Part shown: positions 6,855 through 11,973 of the stretch, piece by piece
Position numbering within the stretch: position 1 is the stretch's first letter
Layout: each line of letters begins with the position of its first letter
Source of the DNA: DATHYU01 sp033722675
GTDB lineage: Bacteria > Actinomycetota > Acidimicrobiia > Spongiisociales > UBA11373
Direction: 5' to 3'
Length of the DNA: 13,200 bases
NCBI GenBank assembly: GCA_033722675.1
Contig: JAWVYO010000066.1
Location: 1-13,200, forward strand
Made by a program: the position numbers and the translations under genes
The notes under the pieces: generated by a model
What the model was told of the DNA's origin: nothing
Seen by the model: only the letters and a program-made list of their open reading frames with translations
Databases searched by the model: none

Positions 6855-7280
6855 GTGATCGATCGAGCCCTCATCGTCGCCGTCGGAGATCCGGCCGCGG
6901 CCGACCGGCTCGTCGGCCTCGCACCGGGGTGGGAGCCGGTGCCCGTCGACCCGGCGACGCCCGACGGCGAGCTCGTCGCCGTCGTCGCCGAAGCCTGCGG
7001 CGGCTGGCCCGAACGGTCCATCGCGGTGGCCGACGGCGGCGCCGGGGGCCGGTTCGTGCTCGCCGCCCTCTCGGGTCTGCTCCCGGTGGACGGCGTCGCC
7101 GCCGACCCCGTCTTCGACCGCTCGCCGCTCGCTCCTCGCCGGCCGGTGCCCCTGGTCGTCGTCGCGACCGACCCGGACGTGGCCGCCGTCGTGGACCGCT
7201 TGGAGGCGGCCGGTCATCCCGTGGAGCGGGCCACCGACCTGGGGAACGCCCTCAGCCGGCTCGTTGCTCGGCCGCTCTGA
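6855..7280 (+). CDS. Hypothetical protein, 141 aa
   Basis: A 141-aa cytoplasmic protein that I do not recognise. The GTG start at 6855 is favoured because TACGGT lies 6 nt upstream and because the frame further upstream is antisense to the SDR gene. The sequence alternates beta-like and alpha-like stretches: RALIVAVGD, ELVAVVAEACGGWPE, SIAVADGGAGGRFVLAALSGLLPVDGVAADP, VPLVVVATDPDVAAVVDRLEAAGHPVERA. The last two resemble the nucleophile-elbow region and the later beta-strand of alpha/beta hydrolases, but the expected G-x-S-x-G is replaced by VADGGAGG. If related, it would be a shortened, catalytically altered form. The last 29 bp overlap the 3' end of the convergent cimA gene. Codon use agrees with its neighbours, supporting real coding. 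Function unknown. Confidence 0.68.
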   Translation: MIDRALIVAVGDPAAADRLVGLAPGWEPVPVDPATPDGELVAVVAEACGGWPERSIAVADGGAGGRFVLAALSGLLPVDGVAADPVFDRSPLAPRRPVPLVVVATDPDVAAVVDRLEAAGHPVERATDLGNALSRLVARPL

Positions 7281-8826
7281 GCAGCCCGAGCACCACGCCG
7301 CCCACGAGTGCCTCCCACGAGGCCTCGATGATGTTGGGGTGGACGCCGACCGTGCCCCATGAGCCCTGGTCGTCGCTGTGCTCGATGAGCACCCGCACGC
7401 GGGCCGCGGTGCCGTCGCCGGAGTCGAGGTCGCGGACCCGGTAGTCGGTGAGTCGAAACTCCGCGATGTCGGGGTAGGCGCGTTCGAGGGCCTTCCGTAG
7501 CGCCCGGTCGAGGGCGTTCACCGGTCCGTCGCCTTCGCTCGTGACGACGAAACGCTCGTCGCCGACGAGGAGCTTCACCGTCGCCTCTGCCAGCACGTCG
7601 CCGTCGGGCCGCAGCTCCTGGAAGGCGCGGAACGACTCGATCCTGAAGAACTCGGGGCTGTCGCCCATCACCTCGCGAAGGAGCAGCTCGAAGGACCCGT
7701 CGGCCGCCTCGAACAGGTAGCCCTGGTGTTCGAGGTCCTTCACCCGGTCGACGACCTCCTGCGCCTGGTCGCCGTCGAGTTCCCACCCGGCCTCCTTCGC
7801 CCGGGTGAGGACCGTGGCCCGTCCCATCAGCTCGGAGACCACCATGCGGGTGGAGTTCCCGACCCGGGTCGGGTCGACGTGCTCGTAGGCGTCGGCGCGG
7901 CGGGCGATCGCCGAGGTGTGGAGGCCCGCCTTGTGGCTGAAGGCGGCCGAGCCCACGTAGGGGTGATGCGGGTCGATGGACGTGTTCGTGATCTCGGCGA
8001 CGTGGTGCGCGATCGGCGTGAGCCGGGCCAGCTGCTCCTTCGACACGACCTCGATGCCCAGCTTGAGGACGAGGTTGGGGAGGAGGGTGCAGAGGTCGGC
8101 GTTGCCGGTGCGTTCGCCGTACCCGTTGACGCATCCCTGGACCTGGACCACCCCGGCTTCCACGGCGGCGAGGGAGTTCGCGACCGCGCACCCACCGTCG
8201 TTGTGGAAGTGGACGCCCACCCCGGCCTCGTCCGGCAGGGCGCGGAGCACCTCCTCGACGATGCGCCGGGCCTCGGCGGGCAACGTGCCGCCGTTGGTGT
8301 CGCAGAGGACCACCCGCTCGGCCCCGGCATCGTGGGCGGCCCGGACGACCCGGAGGGCGAACTCGGGGTCGTTGCGGTAGCCGTCGAAGAAGTGCTCGGC
8401 GTCGAACATCGCCCGCCGGCCCTGTGCCCGGATGAACCCGATGGAGTCCGCGACCATGCGCACCGCCTCGTCGAGCGTGGTCCGCAGGGCCTCCGTGACG
8501 TGGTAGTCCCACGCCTTGCCGACGATGCAGACGACGTCGGTGTCCGCGGCGAGCAGGGCGGCGATCTGGTCGTCCTCGGCGGGGTCGGCTCCCACCCGGC
8601 ACGTCGCCCCGAACGCTACGAGGGTGGCGTGTTCGAGATCGAGGTCCCGGGCAGCGAGGGCGAAGAACTCGTCGTCCTTCGGGTTGGCCCCCGGCCATCC
8701 GCCTTCGATGTAGGCGACGCCGAGGCGGTCGAGCTGGCGGGCGATGGCCAGCTTGTCCCGGGCGGTGGGCGACAGGCCCTCGCGCTGCATGCCGTCCCGC
8801 AGCGTCGTGTCGTAGATCTCCAGCAT
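7252..8826 (-). CDS. cimA: (R)-citramalate synthase
   Basis: A 524-aa enzyme of the LeuA/CimA/homocitrate-synthase (DRE-TIM) family. Citramalate synthase condenses acetyl-CoA with pyruvate, the first step of threonine-independent isoleucine synthesis. Seen: DTTLRDGMQREG (6-17), the metal-binding HFHNDGG (206-212, H206 and H208), GCVNGYGERTGNADL (231-245), HKAGLHTSAI (298-307), and a C-terminal regulatory LeuA-dimer domain (about 400-520) ending with the VHPNIIEASWEAL pattern. The WPGANPKDDEFF segment (44-55) and the total length match the long CimA group rather than 2-isopropylmalate synthase. The ATG 8826 has a GGAG 8 nt upstream. About 80 bp separates it from an upstream intrinsic terminator preceded by an Ile-Val-Ile leader frame, which fits isoleucine control and supports the assignment. 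The 3' end overlaps the convergent orphan by 29 bp. Confidence 0.93.
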   Translation of the reverse strand: MLEIYDTTLRDGMQREGLSPTARDKLAIARQLDRLGVAYIEGGWPGANPKDDEFFALAARDLDLEHATLVAFGATCRVGADPAEDDQIAALLAADTDVVCIVGKAWDYHVTEALRTTLDEAVRMVADSIGFIRAQGRRAMFDAEHFFDGYRNDPEFALRVVRAAHDAGAERVVLCDTNGGTLPAEARRIVEEVLRALPDEAGVGVHFHNDGGCAVANSLAAVEAGVVQVQGCVNGYGERTGNADLCTLLPNLVLKLGIEVVSKEQLARLTPIAHHVAEITNTSIDPHHPYVGSAAFSHKAGLHTSAIARRADAYEHVDPTRVGNSTRMVVSELMGRATVLTRAKEAGWELDGDQAQEVVDRVKDLEHQGYLFEAADGSFELLLREVMGDSPEFFRIESFRAFQELRPDGDVLAEATVKLLVGDERFVVTSEGDGPVNALDRALRKALERAYPDIAEFRLTDYRVRDLDSGDGTAARVRVLIEHSDDQGSWGTVGVHPNIIEASWEALVGGVVLGLLRAAEQRAG

Positions 8827-8907
8827 GTGTCGGTCTCCGTCGTCGTCGGCCTGCGTCGTCTCGTCCGTCCGTCCCGGGGTCGCACTCCTCCCGGAGGGGT
8901 GGAATTG

Positions 8908-8931
8908 AAAAAGCCTCCGCTCGGCGGAGGC
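8908..8931 (-). terminator. Intrinsic terminator (attenuator) upstream of cimA
   Basis: On the minus strand, GCCTCCGC (8931 to 8924), loop CGA, and GCGGAGGC (8920 to 8913) form an 8-bp GC-rich stem followed directly by TTTTT (8912 to 8908). It lies between the leader frame (stop at 8968) and the cimA start (8826), with no longer gene in between to terminate, so it is best read as a transcription attenuator. A 6-bp hairpin with a GCGA loop (CACCCC/GGGGTG, 8960 to 8945) precedes it and may be the pause or control hairpin. Confidence 0.85.
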
Positions 8932-8967
8932 AGTCGGGCGCCCACACCCCTCGCGGGGTGCGCACGC

Positions 8968-8991
8968 CTACGGAATGACGATGGTGGCCAT
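8968..8991 (-). CDS. Ile-Val-Ile leader peptide of cimA (MATIVIP)
   Basis: A 7-codon frame, ATG GCC ACC ATC GTC ATT CCG TAG, lies 141 bp before cimA on the same strand. Three consecutive branched-chain codons (Ile, Val, Ile) in a 7-residue peptide, followed by a hairpin and an intrinsic terminator and then the first gene of the isoleucine citramalate pathway, match the standard architecture of ribosome-mediated attenuation. The TATACT box ends 9 nt before the ATG, so the transcript would carry at most a few nucleotides before it. No Shine-Dalgarno is present. Starvation for Ile (or Val) should stall the leader ribosome and alter folding downstream. The exact antiterminator is not resolved by eye: the best candidate is GCGAGG (8954 to 8949) with CCT/CGC around a bulged C (8930 to 8924). 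Confidence 0.75.
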   Translation of the reverse strand: MATIVIP

Positions 8992-9000
8992 GGATTCGGG

Positions 9001-9006
9001 AGTATA
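9001..9006 (-). promoter_or_regulatory. -10 box (TATACT) of the cimA leader transcript
   Basis: TATACT on the minus strand is the closest match to the TATAAT consensus in the window and ends 9 nt before the leader-peptide ATG. A TGACCA element 19 nt further upstream may be a poor -35. The predicted transcription start is about 8994. Confidence 0.65.
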
Positions 9007-9077
9007 GGGCTCGCTCACTGCCGCGTGGTCACCGAAATGATCCCCCGCCGATTCAAGTTTCGGGCGCCGAACCGCCG

Positions 9078-9158
9078 ATGACAGAGGCAGTGCCGCCACG
9101 CGGCCGCGTGCGCAGACATCGACATCGACATCACAAGGGGACATTCGCCGATGCGTAG
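9078..9158 (+). other. Possible 26-aa upstream frame overlapping the coiled-coil gene start
   Basis: An open frame runs from ATG 9078 through the start of the coiled-coil gene and stops at 9156-9158, overlapping that start by 8 nt. The product would be Arg/His-rich (VRRHRHRHHKG), in part because it reads through three tandem GACATC units (9115-9132). No -10 box or Shine-Dalgarno supports its own start, so coding is doubtful. Confidence 0.15.
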
Positions 9159-10197
9159 GTTGTTCGGAGCGCTGCTCACCGCAGCACTGGTCATGTGGGG
9201 GACGGTGCCGGCGATGGCCCTCCAGGCGGAGTCGCCGAAGTTCGACGTCGCCTACTTCCTCGCCGCCGAGTTCGACGACGTGGAGGTCGACACGGTCCGC
9301 AGCCTGAAGGACGCGGGGCTCGGCTACGGCGGGATCCTGCGTCTGACGATCGTCTCGGTGCTCGACGGTCGGACCCTCGACGAGGTCGTCGAGGACGCGC
9401 TCGACGAGGACGGCGAGCTCTCCGGAGGGTTCCAGCAACTCCTCCGTGACGCCGATCCCGTCCTCCTGGCGGGGCTGCCGAAGAACCTCGGCCAGATCGT
9501 CGCCTCCGCCCACCGCATCGCCAAGGGGCTCGACGGTGGTCCCGACGAGGAGGCGAAGGACGACGCTCCGGACAAGGGCGACAAGGACGACGCTCCGGAC
9601 AAGGGCAAGAAGGACGACGCTCCGAAGAAGGGCAAGAAGGACGACGCTCCGAAGAAGGGCAAGAAGGACGACGCTCCGGACAAGGGCAAGAAGGACCAGG
9701 CACCCGAGAAGGGCAAGAAGGGCGACGATCACGACGACGACGCAGACGACGACGGGTCCGATGCCGACGATTCCGACGAGGACGAGCTGACCCCCGAGGA
9801 GTTCGCCGAGCGACTCGCCGAGCTGGAGGCCCGCAAGGAGGCCGCGTACGCCGAGTTCCAGGCGGAGTCCGCGGAGGCCCGCGACCGCCTCCAGGAGGAG
9901 AAGAAGGAGCTCTACACGGCGATCGAGGCCCTCACGAAGGAGGTCGAGCTGGAGCTCGCCGAGTTGTACGAGCTGCTCGAGGCCGCCGAGACCGAGGAGG
10001 CCGCGGCGGAGATCCGGGCCGAGATGGACGAGGCCCACGCCGAGTTCGAGGCGGACCGCGCCGAGCTCGAGGCCGAGATCCAGGAGCTGCTGGAGGAGCA
10101 CCAAGAGGAGATCCAGGAGCTCATCGACGAGAAGCACGAGACCTACGACGAGGTGGACGCGGAGATCCGCGAGCTGAAGGAACGTTTCTTCGGCTGA
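9151..10197 (+). CDS. Secreted protein with Lys/Asp 9-residue repeats and C-terminal coiled coil
   Basis: A 348-aa exported protein. It has a signal peptide (MRRLF, hydrophobic 7-19, probable cleavage after AMA at 23). Residues 24-130 form a compact helical-looking domain (FDVAYFLAAEFDDVEVDTVRSL, AGLGYGGILRL). Residues 137-190 are six back-to-back 9-residue repeats of the type DDAPDKGKK. Next is an acidic stretch (191-212, mostly Asp). Residues about 213-348 are a highly charged, Glu-rich continuous coiled coil (FAERLAELEARKEAAYAEF, LELAELYELLEAAE, ELEAEIQELLEEHQEEIQEL). There is no cell-wall anchor motif, lipobox or second membrane segment, so it may be released or held by charge. A good Shine-Dalgarno AAGGGG (9135-9140) precedes the ATG by 10 nt. 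The family is not recognised; a structural or surface role is inference. A strong hairpin follows the stop. Confidence 0.85.
   Translation: MRRLFGALLTAALVMWGTVPAMALQAESPKFDVAYFLAAEFDDVEVDTVRSLKDAGLGYGGILRLTIVSVLDGRTLDEVVEDALDEDGELSGGFQQLLRDADPVLLAGLPKNLGQIVASAHRIAKGLDGGPDEEAKDDAPDKGDKDDAPDKGKKDDAPKKGKKDDAPKKGKKDDAPDKGKKDQAPEKGKKGDDHDDDADDDGSDADDSDEDELTPEEFAERLAELEARKEAAYAEFQAESAEARDRLQEEKKELYTAIEALTKEVELELAELYELLEAAETEEAAAEIRAEMDEAHAEFEADRAELEAEIQELLEEHQEEIQELIDEKHETYDEVDAEIRELKERFFG
9559..9720 (+). repeat. Six in-frame 27-bp tandem repeats
   Basis: Six contiguous 27-bp units encode DDAPDKGDK, DDAPDKGKK, DDAPKKGKK twice, DDAPDKGKK and DQAPEKGKK. The units are very similar at DNA level (GACGACGCTCCG then AAGGGCAAGAAG), with the last one the most diverged. 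Repeat number could vary between strains by slippage or recombination without shifting the frame. Confidence 0.92.
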
Positions 10198-10219
10198 TCC
10201 CCTCGGGAGCGGGCGGAAC

Positions 10220-10249
10220 CACGGGCCGGTCCTCCGGGGCCGGCCCGTG
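10220..10249 (+). terminator. Strong hairpin after the coiled-coil gene
   Basis: A perfect 10-bp stem (CACGGGCCGG at 10220-10229 and its complement at 10240-10249) with a 10-nt loop lies 22 bp after the stop at 10197. No T-tract follows. It is also 72 bp before the cyclase gene, separating the two transcription units. Confidence 0.65.
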
Positions 10250-10321
10250 CGCGTTCGGGGCCTCAAGTCCCGCTGCTGCGTGCCGACATCTTCCAGGAGT
10301 CCCGTGGAAGGAAGGGAACGC

Positions 10322-11398
10322 ATGATCGCGCCGCCTGTCCCTGCCGCCGAGGGCGAGCGACTGTCGGAGCTCGACAGCTTCTCGATCCTCGACACCCTGC
10401 CCGAGCAGGCCTATGACGACATCACCTACCTCGCCTCACAGATCTGTGACACGCCGATCGCGCTCGTGTCGTTCGTCGACGCCGATCGCCAGTGGTTCAA
10501 GTCCCGGGTGGGCTTGGGCATGGCGGAGACGCCGCGTGACGAAGCGTTCTGCGCGCATGCGATCGTCGATCCGGACGAGGTCCTCGTCGTCCCCGACGCC
10601 ACGGCCGATCCCCGTTTCGTCGACAACCCCCTCGTCGCAGGCGATCCCGACATCCGCTTCTACGCCGGGGCGCCGCTCGTGACCTCGACCGGAAACGCCC
10701 TCGGCACGATCTGTGTCATCGACCGGGTCCCCCGTGAGCTGACCCCGGACCAGCGCGCGGCGCTCGAGGCGTTGAGTCGCCAGGTGATGGCACAGCTCGA
10801 GCTGCGGCGTGAGCGAGCCCAGGCCGAGCGCGTGGCGTCCGAGCGCACGCGGTACGCGGCGCTCCTGGAGGAGTACCAGCGGATCCTGGAACGCGACATC
10901 GAGGAGATGTCCGAACTGTCGATCACCGATCCCTTGACGGGGCTGAAGAACCGCCGGGCCTTTCTCGATCGGCTCCAGGAGGAGCTCGCCCGGTGCGCAC
11001 GGTACGGGGAGCCGCTCGCCGTCGCGCTGGTCGACGTCGACCACTTCAAGCGGGTCAACGACGCCTTCGGGCACACGGTCGGGGATGCCGTGCTCTCGCA
11101 GGTCGCCGACGTGCTGCGCCACAGCGTCCGCACGACCGACCTCGTCGCCCGCTTCGGCGGCGAGGAGTTCGTCGTGCTGCTCCCGAGCACCGACACCGAG
11201 GGCGCGCACGTGCTCGCCGAACGGCTGCGGCAGGCGATCGAGGCGGAGCCCTGGGAGGGTGCCACCGTGACCGTCAGCGTCGGTGTCGCGGTCACCACGG
11301 CCGGCACCGAGCATCCCGACGAGTTCGTCGCCGCCGCCGACGTGGCGATGTACGCCGCCAAGCAGGCCGGTCGCAACCGGGTGCGGCTCGCCGCCTGA
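10322..11398 (+). CDS. GAF-GGDEF diguanylate cyclase
   Basis: A 358-aa cytoplasmic signalling enzyme that should make cyclic di-GMP from two GTP. Residues about 20-165 are a GAF sensor domain (DSFSILDTLPEQAYDDITYLAS, PIALVSFVDADRQWFKS, FYAGAPLVTSTGNALGTICVID). Residues about 157-200 form a coiled-coil linker. The GGDEF domain starts at DPLTGLKNRRAF (203-214). It has the metal-binding VDVDHFKRVND (237-247), the catalytic signature GGEEF (279-283) and the product-inhibition I-site RTTD (270-273) five residues before it, so an active, feedback-inhibited cyclase is predicted. There are no membrane segments. The ATG 10322 is chosen because AGGAAGGG (10309-10316) lies 5 nt upstream and the GAF homology begins soon after; an upstream ATG (10247) is inside the preceding hairpin. 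What the GAF domain senses is unknown. Confidence 0.95.
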   Translation: MIAPPVPAAEGERLSELDSFSILDTLPEQAYDDITYLASQICDTPIALVSFVDADRQWFKSRVGLGMAETPRDEAFCAHAIVDPDEVLVVPDATADPRFVDNPLVAGDPDIRFYAGAPLVTSTGNALGTICVIDRVPRELTPDQRAALEALSRQVMAQLELRRERAQAERVASERTRYAALLEEYQRILERDIEEMSELSITDPLTGLKNRRAFLDRLQEELARCARYGEPLAVALVDVDHFKRVNDAFGHTVGDAVLSQVADVLRHSVRTTDLVARFGGEEFVVLLPSTDTEGAHVLAERLRQAIEAEPWEGATVTVSVGVAVTTAGTEHPDEFVAAADVAMYAAKQAGRNRVRLAA

Positions 11399-11402
11399 GC
11401 GG

Positions 11403-11432
11403 TAGACACGCTCCGTATCTAGCGACTACGCT
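11403..11432 (+). promoter_or_regulatory. Promoter of the 98-aa secreted-protein gene
   Basis: TAGACA (11403-11408) and TACGCT (11427-11432) are spaced by 18 bp, the clearest -35/-10 pair in the window. A transcript start near 11439 would leave a leader of about 49 nt that includes the Shine-Dalgarno. Confidence 0.5.
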
Positions 11433-11487
11433 GCGTGGCATCACGCCTCGGGGGACCGACGGGGCACCGTCGACAGGAGGAGATGTG

Positions 11488-11784
11488 ATGTCACGCGTGC
11501 GCGATATGGCGCCGACGACCAAGCGGAGGCGCCGGCTTCGGACGATTGCGGCTGCGTCGGCGCTGTCGTTGGCGTTCGCCATCCCGGCGTTCGCCGACAA
11601 CGGAGGCACCCCGAATGCCAAGGCGAGCGACAATGCCGTCGGGAGCTGCTTCGGGGAGGCGCGTGCTGCGTACGTGCAGCGGGTCGAGAATCCTGGCGAG
11701 ACCTTCTCGGCTCGCAAAGGCAGCAACGCGGTCAGGAACGAGCAGTTCAAGGACAAGTGCAAGGCGGCCAACCACAAGAAGTAG
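11488..11784 (+). CDS. Small secreted basic protein, 98 aa
   Basis: A 98-aa protein with a basic N-region (KRRRRLR, 12-18), a hydrophobic core (TIAAASALSLAFAIPAFA) and probable signal cleavage after AFA at residue 36. The mature part is about 62 aa, rich in Asn, Ala and Lys, with two cysteines (54 and 91) that could form one disulfide, and a basic tail KCKAANHKK. No catalytic motif is visible and I do not recognise the family. The start at ATG 11488 is well supported by a perfect AGGAGG (11475-11480) 7 nt upstream; Met7 is the only alternative. The strong Shine-Dalgarno and the -35/-10 pair suggest substantial expression. It stands alone between the cyclase and the trpS leader. Confidence 0.78.
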   Translation: MSRVRDMAPTTKRRRRLRTIAAASALSLAFAIPAFADNGGTPNAKASDNAVGSCFGEARAAYVQRVENPGETFSARKGSNAVRNEQFKDKCKAANHKK

Positions 11785-11802
11785 GCCACCAGCCAATGGA
11801 TC

Positions 11803-11828
11803 TCGGGGGCGGGATATCCCGCCCCCGA
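11803..11828. terminator. 26-nt perfect palindrome after the small secreted gene
   Basis: The palindrome has 11-bp arms (TCGGGGGCGGG and its complement) around ATAT, 18 bp after the stop at 11784. It could be a T-less hairpin terminator for the upstream gene. Because it ends 24 bp before the trpS leader -10 box, it could instead be an operator for a dimeric regulator; the sequence does not decide. Confidence 0.6.
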
Positions 11829-11852
11829 TCCGCGTCGTCGTCCGGGCTTTGG

Positions 11853-11858
11853 TACGCT
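11853..11858 (+). promoter_or_regulatory. -10 box (TACGCT) of the trpS leader transcript
   Basis: TACGCT ends 7 nt before the leader-peptide ATG at 11866, so transcription should begin at or near that ATG. No good -35 hexamer is seen; the palindrome ends close to where one would be. Confidence 0.6.
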
Positions 11859-11865
11859 CACGCCC

Positions 11866-11904
11866 ATGCGGACGACGACGTGGTGGTGGGCCCGGGCACA
11901 CTGA
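11866..11904 (+). CDS. Trp-rich leader peptide of trpS (MRTTTWWWARAH)
   Basis: A 12-codon frame with three consecutive TGG codons (11881-11889), stop TGA at 11902-11904, 69 bp before trpS. A triple Trp in a 12-residue frame directly before tryptophanyl-tRNA synthetase, with an intrinsic terminator in between, is the architecture of ribosome-mediated transcription attenuation. Low charged tRNA-Trp would stall the ribosome on the TGG codons and favour trpS expression. The ATG lies 7 nt after a -10 box and lacks a Shine-Dalgarno, so the sensor peptide is probably leaderless. Family knowledge: attenuation of an auxiliary tryptophanyl-tRNA synthetase gene has been reported in Streptomyces, and leaderless Cys-codon leader frames in mycobacteria. 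Confidence 0.85.
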   Translation: MRTTTWWWARAH

Positions 11905-11906
11905 GG

Positions 11907-11941
11907 CGCCACTGCGACCAGATCACGTCGACGCCGGTGGC
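11907..11941 (+). promoter_or_regulatory. Predicted trpS antiterminator pairing
   Basis: GCCACTG (11908-11914) can pair with CGGTGGC (11935-11941), 7 bp with one G-U. This overlaps the 5' arm of the terminator, so the two folds exclude each other. The same upstream segment (11907-11915) can pair with the Trp codons themselves (11880-11888, 9 bp with three G-U). A ribosome stalled on TGG frees 11908-11914 for antitermination, while one at the stop codon would cover it. Read by eye, not folded by software. Confidence 0.65.
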
Positions 11942-11958
11942 AGCCCACCGGCGTTTTT
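11931..11958 (+). terminator. Intrinsic terminator (attenuator) before trpS
   Basis: ACGCCGGTGG (11931-11940), loop CAGC, and CCACCGGCGT (11945-11954) form a perfect 10-bp stem, with TTTTT at 11954-11958. It ends only 15 nt before the trpS ATG, so it cannot belong to an upstream gene's 3' end in any simple way and should control read-through into trpS. Confidence 0.9.
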
Positions 11959-11973
11959 CATTGGAGGGCCGAC

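Noticed and set aside
5774..7444. A 556-codon frame on + across the SDR gene and orphan gene
   Set aside because: It is antisense to the SDR gene, whose catalytic motifs are intact, and ends in Arg-rich nonsense.
7214..8965. A 583-codon minus-strand frame overlapping cimA
   Set aside because: The product is a Pro/Arg/Gly-rich shadow in another frame of cimA, which has all family motifs.
9559..9720. Regular 27-bp repeats as a possible CRISPR array
   Set aside because: The units are contiguous without spacers, are in frame, and encode a protein repeat.
10198..10321. Possible c-di-GMP riboswitch before the cyclase gene
   Set aside because: The segment holds a simple terminator-like hairpin and a Shine-Dalgarno; I see no GEMM-type conserved core.
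8968..10395. A 475-codon open frame on the minus strand through the coiled-coil gene
   Set aside because: It mirrors the low-complexity GAG/GAC-rich gene on + and gives Leu/Val runs typical of antisense frames. Only its last seven codons (MATIVIP) are meaningful, as a separate leader frame with its own promoter.
11785..11973. T-box riboswitch before trpS
   Set aside because: No T-box core sequence or specifier stem is visible, and the 189-bp gap is explained by the palindrome, the Trp leader peptide and the terminator.
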